Counted from the first letter of the stretch, positions 1-9,557 are shown. The stretch: DNA of 64,000 nucleotides from Sphingomonas zeae (GCF_014197135.1 NZ_JACIFA010000009.1:1-64000), one strand, 5' to 3'. The notes: generated by a model not told the origin, from the sequence alone. Made by a program: numbers and translations.

Positions 1-589
1 GGAGAAGGTCGCGCCCGGCATCAAGCTCCGCCTGACGCCCTACGGCAACGATCTTGTGGAAACAGGCGTCGTGTCGGGCACGACGGCGCTCGTGCTGGGC
101 CGCATCGTCGATCCGCCCGACAACCTCGTCGTCCAGCACCTGATGGACGAAGGGCTCGCCTGCGCCGTCCGCGCCGACCATCCGGGCGTCGGCGATGCCA
201 TGACGCGCGAGCAGTTCGAGGCGATGAAGCACGTCAACATCGTGCCGCCCGGACGGATGCGCGCCGGGCTGTTCCAGGCGCTGGCGCAACAGCAGCTGAA
301 GCGCGACGTCGCAATCTCCGTGACAAACTTCTTCGCGGTAGCCGAGATGGTGGCGGTGACCGACTATTGCGCCACCTTGCCCTCGCTCATCTGCAGGCGG
401 CTGATGCACGACCCCCGGCTGAAGATCCTGCCGGCTCCGGTCGACCTTGGCAGCTTTCCCGTGGAAATGGCTTGGCACGTCCGCTATCGGCATGATCCCG
501 CACACCGCTGGCTACGGGCGCTGATCGGCGCGGTCATCACTGACCTCACGGGGAAGACGGCAGCGGCAGCCACGCCGTCGCCAGCCTGA
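1..589 (+). CDS. LysR-family regulator, C-terminal part (5' end outside window)
   Basis: The reading frame is open from base 2 with no start codon in the window, so only about 195 residues of the effector-binding domain are present; the N-terminal helix-turn-helix lies upstream. The segment has the periplasmic-binding-like pattern of LysR proteins, with a hydrophobic strand before an Asp-Pro-Pro turn, a domain-crossing PPGRM stretch and a late VTDYCATLPS helix start. Members of this family activate or repress a nearby gene when a small molecule binds. The quinone-oxidoreductase-like gene begins 84 bases downstream on the same strand. Effector and target are unknown. Confidence 0.8.
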   Translation, partial: EKVAPGIKLRLTPYGNDLVETGVVSGTTALVLGRIVDPPDNLVVQHLMDEGLACAVRADHPGVGDAMTREQFEAMKHVNIVPPGRMRAGLFQALAQQQLKRDVAISVTNFFAVAEMVAVTDYCATLPSLICRRLMHDPRLKILPAPVDLGSFPVEMAWHVRYRHDPAHRWLRALIGAVITDLTGKTAAAATPSPA

Positions 590-673
590 GGACGATGTCG
601 AACCGCGACGTCGCTTGTGCGTATCCCGTAGGTAACAAAATTCGCTATATAGCCTCTGACGATAGGATTTATC

Positions 674-1690
674 ATGCGCGCAATCGGCTACCAGCAGCCC
701 GGAACGATCGATCGCACAGAAGCTCTCGTCGATATCGAACTTCCCGATCCCAACGCTACCGGCCGTGATCTCCTCGTCGAGGTCAAGGCTGTCTCGGTAA
801 ACCCGGTTGACACGAAGGTGCGCGCTGGCTCGGGTTCGATCCACGGTGATTGGCGCGTCCTGGGTTGGGATGCCGCCGGTGTCGTTCGCGCGGTTGGCCC
901 TGAAGTGCGCGGCTTCGAACCGGGCGACGAGGTGTTCTACGCGGGTAGCATCGGCCGCGATGGGACCAACGCCGAGTTGCACTTGGTCGACGAGCGCATT
1001 GTCGGGAAGAAGCCGGCTAGCCTCGATTGGGCAGAGGCAGCGGCGTTGCCGCTGACGGCGATCACTGCGTGGGAGGCCCTCTTCGAGCGATTGTCCGTGC
1101 GTACTCCTGTAGCCGGTGCAGCACATGCGCTGTTGATTGTCGGGGGTGCCGGCGGGGTAGGCTCGATGGCAATCCAGCTTGCTCGCCAGGTACCCGAGCT
1201 GATCGTCATTGCGACAGCCTCGCGCCCTGAAACGCAGGCCTGGGTGGCCGAGCTCGGTGCGCACCATGTCATCGATCATCGCCAGCCGCTGGCTCGGCAA
1301 GTGGCGAATTTGGGCATTGGCGCGCCGGCTTTCGTCTTCTCGACCACGCACACCGACGAGCATATCGAGCAGATCGCCGAGATGATCGCCCCGCAGGGAC
1401 GTTTTGCGCTCATCGACGACCCCAAGACGCTCGATGTCGTACCATTCAAACGCAAGTCGGTGTCGACCCACTGGGAGTTCATGTTCACCCGGTCCATGTT
1501 CGAGACCGCTGATATGGAAACGCAGGGTCAGATCCTGTCGACCATCGCCAGCCTCGTGGACGCCGGCGACGTGCGCACCACCCTCACCGAACGGTTCTCC
1601 CCCATCAACGCCGCGAACCTCAAGCGTGCGCACCAGGCGCTTGAGAGCACTACCGCACGCGGCAAGATCGTCATCGAGGGTTGGCAGTGA
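674..1690 (+). CDS. Zinc-free MDR-family NAD(P)H:quinone oxidoreductase-like protein
   Basis: This 338-residue protein is a medium-chain dehydrogenase/reductase. An N-terminal GroES-like domain (SVNPVDTKVR near residue 45) is followed by a Rossmann fold with the nucleotide loop GGAGGVG near residues 157-163, and the C-terminus GKIVIEGW is typical of the zinc-type alcohol-dehydrogenase-like subgroup. The structural and catalytic zinc cysteines are missing, which points to quinone or enone reduction with NADPH rather than alcohol oxidation. It is a cytosolic enzyme. It lies 84 bases after the LysR fragment, whose product may regulate it, and is convergent with the next LysR gene. The exact substrate cannot be read from sequence. 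Confidence 0.85.
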   Translation: MRAIGYQQPGTIDRTEALVDIELPDPNATGRDLLVEVKAVSVNPVDTKVRAGSGSIHGDWRVLGWDAAGVVRAVGPEVRGFEPGDEVFYAGSIGRDGTNAELHLVDERIVGKKPASLDWAEAAALPLTAITAWEALFERLSVRTPVAGAAHALLIVGGAGGVGSMAIQLARQVPELIVIATASRPETQAWVAELGAHHVIDHRQPLARQVANLGIGAPAFVFSTTHTDEHIEQIAEMIAPQGRFALIDDPKTLDVVPFKRKSVSTHWEFMFTRSMFETADMETQGQILSTIASLVDAGDVRTTLTERFSPINAANLKRAHQALESTTARGKIVIEGWQ

Positions 1691-1908
1691 TGCGGTTCAC
1701 GCTCACCCGCAACGTCCGCCGTGCCCGCGGCCCCCGCCGCACCAACTGAAAAGGACCAAGCCTCGGCGTTATCGATGCCAGCCATGTGCGGTTGTGGGCG
1801 TCGCTTTCGCTGGGTCACTGATATCTACAATCATAAAAGACCGTGATGTTTTGAGATAGCAGACGCGGTCCTCGGGTGAAAACTCGGGACGTCTGCTAGC
1901 TCGGCCTC

Positions 1909-2817
1909 TCACCAATCGGTGCCAAGAGCGGGGAGTGCTTCGGCTAAGAAGTCAATCCACGCCCGCGTCTTGGCGGCGGGGCGCCGCGTCGGGTGTGTGA
2001 TGGCATATGCCGCTCCCAGCATCATAGGCGGCTCGTCCAGCTCAAGCTCGCTCAATTGGCCGGCGCGAAGCGCCTCTGCCGCAATAAAGCGTGGCCCATA
2101 GACCAGCCCTTGGCCCGCGATGGCAGCGCGAACCAAGGCCTCGCCATTGTCGGAACACATCGATCCTGAGATCGGCACCTTGATCGTCCCGTCTTTGCCG
2201 AACGCCCACGATGTCGTTCCTGCAAGCGACGCGTTGGTGTGGCCCAGGCAATCGTGATCGCCGAGATCGGCCAGGCGGGTTGGCGTTCCCCGCCTCGCCA
2301 AATAAGAGGGTGCGGCACACAACACGACGCGCATCGCCACGAGCTTGCGGGCAACAAGCGCACTGTTGGCGAGGCGCCCGATCCGTACGGCGACATCCCA
2401 ACGTTCTTCCAGCAGGTCGACGTAACGATCGTTGAAGCCCAGTTCGATCGTCACTTCGGGATGACGTGCGGAGAAAGCAGGGATGAGTGAGGCAAGGTGC
2501 AGAACGCCGAAGGTGGCGGGCGCACTGACGCGCAGCAGTCCCTGCGCGGTGATCGACCGCGACGATGCCTCCGCCTCGGCTTCTCCGATCTCCATCAGGA
2601 TACGTTCGGCCTTTTCGAAATAGTCGGTGCCTGCCTCGGTCAGCGACAGCCGACGCGTCGAGCGCTGGATCAGCGTGGTGCCGAGCCGCGCTTCGAGGGC
2701 GTCTAGGTGCTTGGCCGCCATCGCCGGCGACATGTGCAGATCGCGTGCGGCAGCAGAGATGCCACCGAGCCTGATCGCCCGGACGAACACGTCCATACCC
2801 GTCAATCGATCAGCCAT
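1909..2817 (-). CDS. LysR-family transcriptional regulator
   Basis: This 302-residue protein is a full-length LysR regulator. The N-terminal winged helix-turn-helix (residues about 5-65) includes AAARDLHMSPAMAAKHLDAL and the wing LIQRSTRRLSLTEAG. The effector-binding domain follows, with FGVLHLASLIPAF, the VRIGRL strand and the CLGH stretch. It is transcribed away from the dioxygenase gene at 2954, the standard divergent arrangement in which a LysR protein controls itself and the neighbouring operon. Its likely targets are the dioxygenase, qorB-like and SDR genes. It may sense a quinone, aldehyde or aromatic compound, but this is inference from the neighbours. Confidence 0.9.
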   Translation of the reverse strand: MADRLTGMDVFVRAIRLGGISAAARDLHMSPAMAAKHLDALEARLGTTLIQRSTRRLSLTEAGTDYFEKAERILMEIGEAEAEASSRSITAQGLLRVSAPATFGVLHLASLIPAFSARHPEVTIELGFNDRYVDLLEERWDVAVRIGRLANSALVARKLVAMRVVLCAAPSYLARRGTPTRLADLGDHDCLGHTNASLAGTTSWAFGKDGTIKVPISGSMCSDNGEALVRAAIAGQGLVYGPRFIAAEALRAGQLSELELDEPPMMLGAAYAITHPTRRPAAKTRAWIDFLAEALPALGTDW

Positions 2818-2953
2818 GATTTCCTACCCGTGGTTGAAGCTGATCCTTCTACGCGAACGATTATCATTGCGCGATATCGGGCACATATTCCGGTCAACAG
2901 ATCGAACAATGATCCAGGCGGCTTCCGTGGCGCCTGCACCGGAGTGTATGACC
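2818..2953. promoter_or_regulatory. Divergent LysR / dioxygenase promoter region
   Basis: These 136 bases separate two divergent genes and should hold both promoters and the LysR operator. The stretch near 2866-2890 is AT-richer than its surroundings and has short dyads of the T-N11-A kind around GCGCGATATCG. A GGAG at 2941-2944 sits nine bases before the ATG at 2954, which decides that start over the in-frame ATG at 2948. No -10/-35 pair is clear enough to assign. Confidence 0.4.
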
Positions 2954-3748
2954 ATGAGCGTCCAGCCTACCTACTTCATCCCGCATGGCGGCGGCCCCTG
3001 CTTCTTCATGGACGATCCGCGCGGCGTGTGGAGCGGTATGGAAGCGTTCCTGCGCAGCCTGCCGAACTCGCTTGCCGAGAAGCCCAAGGCCATCCTCGTC
3101 GTCTCGGGACACTGGGAGACGGACGGCTTCGCCTTCACCGGCGCCGAACGGCCCGAGCTGATCTACGACTATTACAACTTCCCGCCCCATACCTATCAGC
3201 TGCGCTACGACGTGCCGGGCGCACCAGCGCTCGCCGCCCGTGCCGCGGCTCTGCTCAAGGATGCGGGCATCCCCTCGTCTGTCGACCCGAAGCGGGGCCT
3301 GGATCACGGCGTGTTCGTGCCCCTCAAGGTCGCCTTTCCGGATGCGGACATTCCGCTGATCGAGATGTCCGTCGAGCGCGGGCTGGACCCGGCCCTCCAT
3401 GTCGCTGCGGGCCGCGCCCTTGCGCCGCTGCGTGAGGAAGGTGTGCTGATCCTAGGTTCGGGCATGAGCTTCCATAACATGCGCGCCTATGGCGATCCGC
3501 GCTCGACGCCCGGCTCGCAGGCGTTCGACCAGTGGCTGGCCGAAAGCATGGAGCTGGACGGCCCACAGCGGGCCGAGCGTCTTACGCAATGGGCCGATGC
3601 GCCCTCGGCGCGGTTCGCCCATCCCCCGGCCAAGGAGGAGCATCTGCTGCCCCTGATGGTCGCGGCCGGCGCGGCCGAAGGCGAAGGCGCCCGGGTCTAT
3701 GCCGAGGAAGTGCTGTCGACCGCCATCTCCGGCTTCCGTTTCAACTGA
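2954..3748 (+). CDS. DODA-type class III extradiol ring-cleavage dioxygenase
   Basis: This 264-residue protein belongs to the LigB/4,5-DOPA-dioxygenase-like family. Visible ligands are the early FIPHGGGP loop (His near residue 11), SGHWE near residue 53 (His and Glu of the iron site), and LDHGVFVPL near residue 117 and SGMSFHN near residue 172, where further histidines sit. The YDYYNFPP block is also diagnostic. Such enzymes use Fe(II), or zinc in plants, to open catechol-type rings; many bacterial members have unknown substrates. It is the first gene of a three-gene set with qorB-like and SDR genes, divergent from a LysR regulator. This suggests an inducible redox or aromatic-handling operon. 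Confidence 0.85.
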   Translation: MSVQPTYFIPHGGGPCFFMDDPRGVWSGMEAFLRSLPNSLAEKPKAILVVSGHWETDGFAFTGAERPELIYDYYNFPPHTYQLRYDVPGAPALAARAAALLKDAGIPSSVDPKRGLDHGVFVPLKVAFPDADIPLIEMSVERGLDPALHVAAGRALAPLREEGVLILGSGMSFHNMRAYGDPRSTPGSQAFDQWLAESMELDGPQRAERLTQWADAPSARFAHPPAKEEHLLPLMVAAGAAEGEGARVYAEEVLSTAISGFRFN

Positions 3749-3784
3749 TCTCAACTCTCAACGCGTCATCGAAGGAGAATTGTC

Positions 3785-4639
3785 ATGACCATCGCCGTCA
3801 CCGGCGCGACCGGCCAGCTTGGCCGCCTCGTCATCGAAAGCCTGAAGCGCAAGTCGACCGGCGAGCCGATCGTGGCGCTGGTGCGCTCGCCCGAGAAGGC
3901 CAGCGATCTGGGCGTCGAGGCACGCGCGTTCGATTACGCGCAGCCCGAGACGCTTGCTCCGGCACTGGCCGGGGTCGACACGCTGCTCCTGATCTCGTCG
4001 AGCGAAGTCGGGCAGCGCGAGCCGCAGCACCGCAACGTCATTGAGGCCGCCAAGCAGGCGGGCATCAAGCGTATCGTCTACACCAGCCTGCTCCACACCG
4101 ACCGCTCGCCGATCAGCCTAGGCGAGGAGCACCGTGCGACCGAAGCGATGCTGGCATCCTCCGGCATCCCGACGACCCTCCTGCGTAATGGCTGGTACAC
4201 CGAGAACTACACGGGCTCGATCCCGGCGGCTCTGGAGAATGGCGCGTTCGTCGGCAGCGCTGGCGAGGGACGCCTGTCGCTCGCGACCCGTGCCGATTAT
4301 GCCGAGGCCGCAGCCGTCGTGCTGACCAGCGAGGGCCATGAGGGCAAGACCTATGAGCTGGCTGGTGACGACGCGGTGACGCTTGCCGACCTTGCCGCCG
4401 AGATCTCGCGCCAGACGGGTCGCGACATCCCGTACCGCGACCTGCCGCAGGCCGACTACGCTGCGATCCTGAAGCAGGTCGGCCTGCCCGAGGGCTTCGC
4501 CGAAGGGCTCGCGGCGTGGGACGTCGATGCCTCGAACGGCGCGCTGTTCGATGACGGCCATCAGCTCTCGAAGCTGATCGGACGTCCGACGACGCCGCTG
4601 GCCGACGCCGTGCGGGCGCAACTCGCCGCGCAGGGCTGA
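3785..4639 (+). CDS. NmrA/QorB-type NAD(P)H-binding quinone reductase
   Basis: This 284-residue protein is an atypical short-chain reductase of the QorB (YtfG) type. The N-terminal GATGQLG at residues 7-13 binds NADPH, ALVRSPEKA at about 32-40 reads the cofactor phosphate, and the segment LLRNGWYTENY near residue 137 is typical of QorB/NmrA proteins. QorB reduces quinones with NADPH. The start is preceded by AAGGAGAAT, a strong ribosome binding site. It lies 36 bases after the dioxygenase gene and 48 bases before the SDR gene on the same strand, so the three are probably one transcript under the divergent LysR protein. Confidence 0.88.
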   Translation: MTIAVTGATGQLGRLVIESLKRKSTGEPIVALVRSPEKASDLGVEARAFDYAQPETLAPALAGVDTLLLISSSEVGQREPQHRNVIEAAKQAGIKRIVYTSLLHTDRSPISLGEEHRATEAMLASSGIPTTLLRNGWYTENYTGSIPAALENGAFVGSAGEGRLSLATRADYAEAAAVVLTSEGHEGKTYELAGDDAVTLADLAAEISRQTGRDIPYRDLPQADYAAILKQVGLPEGFAEGLAAWDVDASNGALFDDGHQLSKLIGRPTTPLADAVRAQLAAQG

Positions 4640-4687
4640 CGTTACGCAATCCTCCGACGGTTAAAAAGCCATCCCTGGAGATAGCGC

Positions 4688-5479
4688 ATGAACATCGACC
4701 TTTCCGGCAAAACAGCGCTCGTGACCGGTTCGACCGCCGGTATCGGCTTCGCAATCGCGAAGGGGCTGGCGGCAGCCGGGGCGATCGTCGTCCTGAACGG
4801 GCGCGACGAGAGCCGCACCCAGGAGGCGGTGGCCAGGCTGAAGCGTGAGGTCGGGGATGCCGATGTGCGCGGTGTAGCCGGAGACGTTGGAACGGAAGCC
4901 GGATGCGATGCCATCGTATCCGCGCTTCCGGCGGTCGACATCCTGGTCAACAATGCCGGCATCTTCGGCCCGCAGGACTTTTTCGAGACGCCTGACGCGG
5001 AATGGGAACGCTTCTTCAAGGTCAATGTGCTGTCGGGCGTACGCCTGTCCCGGGCCTATCTGCCGCGGATGCGCGACAAGGGCTGGGGTCGCGTGCTGTT
5101 CCTGTCCTCGGAGTCGGGCCTGAACATCCCGGCGGACATGATCCACTACGGCGTGACCAAGACCGCCGACCTCGCCCTGTCGCGTGGCCTCGCCAAGCGC
5201 ATGGCGGGTACGGGTGTAACGGTGAATGCTATCCTTCCCGGTCCGACGCTCTCGGAGGGCGTATCCGAGATGCTGGCGGATGCGGTCGCCTCGGGCAAAT
5301 CGTTGGAAGAGGCCGGCGCCGATTTCGTCAAGGCACACCGATCGTCCTCGATCATCCAGCGCGCTGCCACGGTCGAGGAAGTCGCCAACCTGTGCGTGTA
5401 CATCGCCTCTCCACAAGCGTCCGCGACCACCGGTGCGGCGCTACGCGTTGACGGCGGTGTGGTGGATACGATCGCCTGA
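4688..5479 (+). CDS. Short-chain dehydrogenase/reductase (SDR)
   Basis: This 263-residue classical SDR has the cofactor loop TGSTAGIG at residues 13-20, NNAG near residue 91, the catalytic Ser in LSSESG near residue 143 and the YxxxK pair in HYGVTK near residue 156. The C-terminal ALRVDGGVV is the usual SDR ending. It will oxidise or reduce a carbonyl or hydroxyl with NAD(P)H in the cytosol; the substrate is not evident. It closes the dioxygenase/qorB/SDR group, and the start is supported by a GGAG about eight bases upstream. Confidence 0.9.
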   Translation: MNIDLSGKTALVTGSTAGIGFAIAKGLAAAGAIVVLNGRDESRTQEAVARLKREVGDADVRGVAGDVGTEAGCDAIVSALPAVDILVNNAGIFGPQDFFETPDAEWERFFKVNVLSGVRLSRAYLPRMRDKGWGRVLFLSSESGLNIPADMIHYGVTKTADLALSRGLAKRMAGTGVTVNAILPGPTLSEGVSEMLADAVASGKSLEEAGADFVKAHRSSSIIQRAATVEEVANLCVYIASPQASATTGAALRVDGGVVDTIA

Positions 5480-5811
5480 CTTTCAGTTTGTCCTATCCCG
5501 ATTGGGAAGGGCGGCCAGCACTACCAATGCGCGAGTTGCACGACATACGGCAAGGCGGGTGCCGTTTCCCGAACTGCTTGTCGAGCGTGGCGAAACGGAA
5601 AGCCAGACCGCCAGAAAATCGACCGGGGCTGTTGAAAAATGCGCCGCTGGTGGCCGGTCCGGTTGAGGGCGAGATGACACCCCAAGGTTTCGGGATCCCG
5701 TCTCGCATGGGATCCCAATCGGAACGGGGGCCGCGGTAGCCAACGTCAGCTATGCGCCTTGCTTTACCCAAAAGCGGCCGGTCCGCTAACCACCAGAATT
5801 TCTAGGTTCCG
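5480..5811. other. Intergenic region without a recognisable gene
   Basis: These 332 bases lie between convergent genes. Several short frames exist on both strands but none has a ribosome binding site or a recognisable product. A small repeated palindrome is visible: GGGATCCC occurs twice, at about 5693-5700 and 5709-5716, separated by eight bases. It may act in termination for the converging transcripts, but there is no T-run. Confidence 0.5.
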
Positions 5812-8445
5812 TTACCGACCTCCCGCCAGGCTAATCCGGTTACCAAGATGGCGAAAGGCGCGATCACGACAGGTAAGCAGGATGACCTGCATTCGCGTTG
5901 CTGCCTCCGTCAGAATCTCGGTCATAAGATCGAGGCGGGTATCGTCCGAATAGACCAGCGGGTCGTCCAGGATCAGCGAGACCGGCATGCCCTGCTCGAG
6001 GAGCATGTCGGCAAAGGCAAGCCGCGTGAGGACTGCCAGCTGTTCCTGCGTGCCCCTGGAGAGATCGCCGCAACCCTCGGCTAATCCGCCCCGCGCAATC
6101 GACGCCAGGCCAAGGTCGTCGCCAAAGCCGGGGTCCGCGCCCGGCAGCAGCCGTTCGATGTGCCGGCGCGCACGCCGCGCCACAGGCCCGACGAACGTCC
6201 GTGACGTCTCGGCGCGTGCGCTCTCCAAAGTGTCGCGAAGCAACTTCAGCGTTTCGGCTTCCTGCGTCACACGTGCCAGATTGGCAGCTGCGGCATCAGC
6301 CTCCTCACGCGCAACTGCGGCGCGGTCGGCCAGCCCCTTGCCGCCTTCCGCCTCGATCCGCGCCTCGAGCCCGGCAATCACCTTTTCCAGGTCGGTACGC
6401 TGGGCCCGGGCCACCTCGACCCGCTTGTCCAGCAGTCCGATCTGCCGTTCGATCGTCACAACGTCATGCGCAGTCGCCGCGCGTTCGGCATCCTGCAGGT
6501 TGACGAGCGCTGCCGCCTCCTGCTGGCGCGCATCGCGCAAAGCGTCGTCAAGCGAGGCCACCTCGGACTTGGCTTCCAGGGTGGCAAGCTGGGCCGCGAC
6601 ATTCAGCGCATCCCGCTCGGCGCCAGCTTCCTGAACCATCAATGGAGCATTGCGCGCCTCCACCTCGCGCAACTGCTCGGATGCCACCGCATCGACACCT
6701 TCAGCCTTTGCCAGCGCTATATCCGCCTCACGTGACGCGATCGTCAGCGCCTCGACGTCTGGTTCTTCGCCACTCCCCTCCCCTTCCGCGCCTTCCCGCA
6801 ATCCGGCGATGAAAAGTTTCAGGGCCGAAGCACCCGCCTCGACGTCGAGCAGCGTCACGGCAGGCGTGATCCCGGCGATCCGCGCTTCAAGCGTGCGAAG
6901 GTTGGCGACCGCGTCTCGTGCCGCCTCGTTACGATCACGAGCCGCAGCGACACTCTCCACCCCGTGCTCAGCCAAGGCTGAGTTCAGATCATCGGTCGCA
7001 TTGGCGAGTGCCGTCTCGGCGCCTTGCAGCCCGACCGGCGGACGGATGATCAGTTCGGCATCGCCCAGTCTGATGCGCGTCTCGCGAGACAGCATGCGGT
7101 CTCCACGCTCCGCCGCAGCTCCGTCGATCGTCAGACCGCTGACATCACCGGCGAACTCTATCCGCGTCGCACCGGCATCCATAGCCGCCCGCGCCTTGTC
7201 CACGGCACGTTCACGTTCTTCGAGGGCCTTGATGACGGTGGCAGGGATCGTCGCAGTCGCGAGCTGTCGCGTCGCTTCGTATTCGGCCTCCAGCCCAACC
7301 AACTCGGTATAACGCCGTCGTGCCTCGCCGATTGCCCCCCGGCGCTCGCGCTCCGCAGCCCGAATCCGAGCAGCATCAAGTGCCGCGTGAGCGGTCCGCC
7401 GAGTGTCACGAGCACGGGTTAGCAGCTCACGGGCTATCCTCGCTCTTTCCTGTGCGGCCGCCAGCTCCCCGACCAAGCCGGATCGACTATCCCGTGCCTT
7501 GCTGAGCGCCGTAGCCGTGTCGCTGACAGCTTTGCGGGCGGTTGCGAGGCGCGATGCGAGATCCTCAAGGGCCCTGACGCGTTCGACAAGGCGGCCGTGC
7601 TCTGCGCGGCGTGTGTCGAGCAGCTGAGCGGCAGAGCGCGCCACATCGAGCTGGCCTACCAGCGTCCGACGCTGCTCAGCATCGGTGGTATCGGCAAGAT
7701 CGCGGTCTAGCACCTTTAGCCGCGCTCGCGCAGCCTCGAGATCGGAGAAGCCTTGTTCCAAGGCGGCAAGCCGAGTGGCCGCCTCGCTCGCGGCGCGTTG
7801 TGCTGCCTCATGCTCGTCGCGTGCCGCGGTCTGGCGACCGGTCGGCCGACCGCTGTTGGTCCAGTATTCCGCGAACTGGCTGTCGATGCGGGGACGAACA
7901 CGCTGGTAGGCGGCACCGCCCATGATCGTGCCGACCTCAGCTTCCAGCGTAGCGCGAACGCTGTCGCGCACGATCTCACCCGGCGCCGTCACTTCAAGCG
8001 CCTGTGCCTGCCCGACCCACAGCAGGCCGAGTGCGCCGTGGGCGGCCGCGTCGCCGCCCTGGCTGGTGTCGCGACGCGCACCGAGCAGTGCTTGCAGCTG
8101 CGCCTCGGCATCCTCGCCCTGCGCACGCCCGTTCGGTCCCCGAACCTCAACCGAAGCACTTTTCAGGAAGCGCTTGCTGACTTCCCACGCCTCACCTTTC
8201 GCCTCGAAGCCGATCTCGATCTGCGGAGCGACGGCCTCACCGTAAGGCGCATAGCTACGCGCAAGCCGGTTGGCGGTGTTGTGCCGGATGAAGAAGGCGG
8301 CGCGCATCGCTTCCAGCAGCGTCGACTTACCAGTTTCGTTGGGCTCGATGATGACGTTGAGCCCGTTGGTCAGCCCGTCGAGCACGAAGGGGTCGCGGTA
8401 TTTGCGGAAGTTTGAAAGCGCAACGCGCCGGATTCGAAGGCTCAT
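5812..8445 (-). CDS. SbcC/Rad50-like AAA ATPase without a zinc hook
   Basis: This 877-residue SMC-type ATPase has the Walker A EPNETGKST at residues 34-42, a long Ala/Glu/Arg-rich coiled coil from about 170 to 740 with a small globular insert, and a C-terminal half-site with signature LSRGTQEQLAVL followed by Walker B LILDDPLVYSD. Proteins of this kind pair with an SbcD/Mre11-like nuclease to process DNA ends. Its ATG overlaps the stop of the partner gene by four bases, so the pair is translationally coupled. Unlike SbcC and Rad50 it has no CxxC zinc hook in the coiled coil; the few cysteines are isolated. YhaN-like ATPases are a comparable hookless group. Confidence 0.85.
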   Translation of the reverse strand: MSLRIRRVALSNFRKYRDPFVLDGLTNGLNVIIEPNETGKSTLLEAMRAAFFIRHNTANRLARSYAPYGEAVAPQIEIGFEAKGEAWEVSKRFLKSASVEVRGPNGRAQGEDAEAQLQALLGARRDTSQGGDAAAHGALGLLWVGQAQALEVTAPGEIVRDSVRATLEAEVGTIMGGAAYQRVRPRIDSQFAEYWTNSGRPTGRQTAARDEHEAAQRAASEAATRLAALEQGFSDLEAARARLKVLDRDLADTTDAEQRRTLVGQLDVARSAAQLLDTRRAEHGRLVERVRALEDLASRLATARKAVSDTATALSKARDSRSGLVGELAAAQERARIARELLTRARDTRRTAHAALDAARIRAAERERRGAIGEARRRYTELVGLEAEYEATRQLATATIPATVIKALEERERAVDKARAAMDAGATRIEFAGDVSGLTIDGAAAERGDRMLSRETRIRLGDAELIIRPPVGLQGAETALANATDDLNSALAEHGVESVAAARDRNEAARDAVANLRTLEARIAGITPAVTLLDVEAGASALKLFIAGLREGAEGEGSGEEPDVEALTIASREADIALAKAEGVDAVASEQLREVEARNAPLMVQEAGAERDALNVAAQLATLEAKSEVASLDDALRDARQQEAAALVNLQDAERAATAHDVVTIERQIGLLDKRVEVARAQRTDLEKVIAGLEARIEAEGGKGLADRAAVAREEADAAAANLARVTQEAETLKLLRDTLESARAETSRTFVGPVARRARRHIERLLPGADPGFGDDLGLASIARGGLAEGCGDLSRGTQEQLAVLTRLAFADMLLEQGMPVSLILDDPLVYSDDTRLDLMTEILTEAATRMQVILLTCRDRAFRHLGNRISLAGGR

Positions 8446-9557
8446 GCCGCGTCCTGCCCACGCTGATGTTCCACAAACAGGCGCTCAAGCGCGCGCCTGG
8501 CAATGGCGCCGTCGCTGCCACCGGCCTCTATCATGCTCATCAGCTTGCCCGCGGCCGTACCTATCATTCCCTCGACCCGCAGGTCTGCCAAATCCTGTTC
8601 GCTCGGCCGACCGACGAGATCGTCGGCGGTAACCACCAGATGGCGCAGGCGATGGCGCAGGTCATTGTCGAGACGCGCAAGGATCGCGATACGATCGGAC
8701 AAACTGACGATACCCGAGAGCGAGAGCTGCAGGAGGGTTGCCGATGGTTCGACCTGCGCAAGCAGCCGGTCGCACTCGGCGGCAAAGCCCTCCGCGTCGG
8801 CCACCGTCCACGAGCGCATCAGCCACTGGAACCTGCCAGTACGGATTGGCGATACCGACGGCTCCGCCCCTGCCTCAAGCGTCACGAGCAGAGCGTAGCC
8901 CGGCTCATCCCGCTGGAAGCGGTCGGTTTCTGGCGTTCCTGAGTACCAGGTGCGCGCATCGACCCTGAGGCTCCCGTGCCAGTCGCCGAGCGCAAGATAG
9001 TCGAGGTTGGAGCGCTGCGCGCGATCAGGTGCGATCTGGTTCTGCGCCTCGCCGCGCGACGAGAAGTCGCGGATCGAGCCGTGAGCGAGACCGATGCGCG
9101 AGCGCGCGCCTGGCGTCTCCATCGTGTCGAACAGCGCGGTTGGATCGTCGAGATTGTGCCGGTGGGTTAGCGGTGCCGGCAGCAGCCACTGCCCGGGCTC
9201 CAACTCGCATGGCACCGGCTCGGCGAGGACGCGGACATTGGCGGCGCCCTTGGCGCGGACACGGTCCCACAAGCCGCTATTGCGGGCGAAGTCGTGGTTG
9301 CCGGGCAGCAGCCACCAGGTACAGGCATAGCGCTGCATTCGCGATACCGCCTGCACGATCACACGGTCTTCTGGTCCTTCGGTATCGAACACATCGCCGG
9401 CGACCAGTACGTGCCTGACCTCATGCTCCGCTGCCGCCTTGCCGATCGCGTCAATCGCATCGAATCGGGCTTCGCTGAGGGCAGCGCGCACATCGCTGTC
9501 GAAGCGGCCGTATGGCTTGCCGAGTTGCCAGTCTGCTGTGTGGATCAGGCGTAGCAT
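8442..9557 (-). CDS. SbcD/Mre11-like DNA repair exonuclease (metallophosphoesterase)
   Basis: This 371-residue protein opens with the calcineurin-like phosphoesterase motifs in order: HTADWQLGKP near residue 6 (Asp-x-His-type metal site), LVAGDVFD near residue 51, PGNHDF near residue 84 and later ALGDWHGS. Mre11/SbcD enzymes use two Mn ions to cut DNA ends and hairpins. The downstream gene encodes its SMC-like ATPase and overlaps by four bases. The pair stands apart from other repair genes here, next to a toxin-antitoxin pair, so a role in plasmid or phage DNA processing is possible but unproven. Confidence 0.85.
   Translation of the reverse strand: MLRLIHTADWQLGKPYGRFDSDVRAALSEARFDAIDAIGKAAAEHEVRHVLVAGDVFDTEGPEDRVIVQAVSRMQRYACTWWLLPGNHDFARNSGLWDRVRAKGAANVRVLAEPVPCELEPGQWLLPAPLTHRHNLDDPTALFDTMETPGARSRIGLAHGSIRDFSSRGEAQNQIAPDRAQRSNLDYLALGDWHGSLRVDARTWYSGTPETDRFQRDEPGYALLVTLEAGAEPSVSPIRTGRFQWLMRSWTVADAEGFAAECDRLLAQVEPSATLLQLSLSGIVSLSDRIAILARLDNDLRHRLRHLVVTADDLVGRPSEQDLADLRVEGMIGTAAGKLMSMIEAGGSDGAIARRALERLFVEHQRGQDAA

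Noticed and set aside
512..1633. Long minus-strand frame antisense to the quinone oxidoreductase
   Set aside because: It lies entirely opposite a well-conserved enzyme in GC-rich DNA and shows no domain, so it is a shadow frame.
5493..5771. 92-codon minus-strand frame between SDR and SbcC-like genes
   Set aside because: No ribosome binding site, no family, and three overlapping frames of similar length exist, so none is supported.
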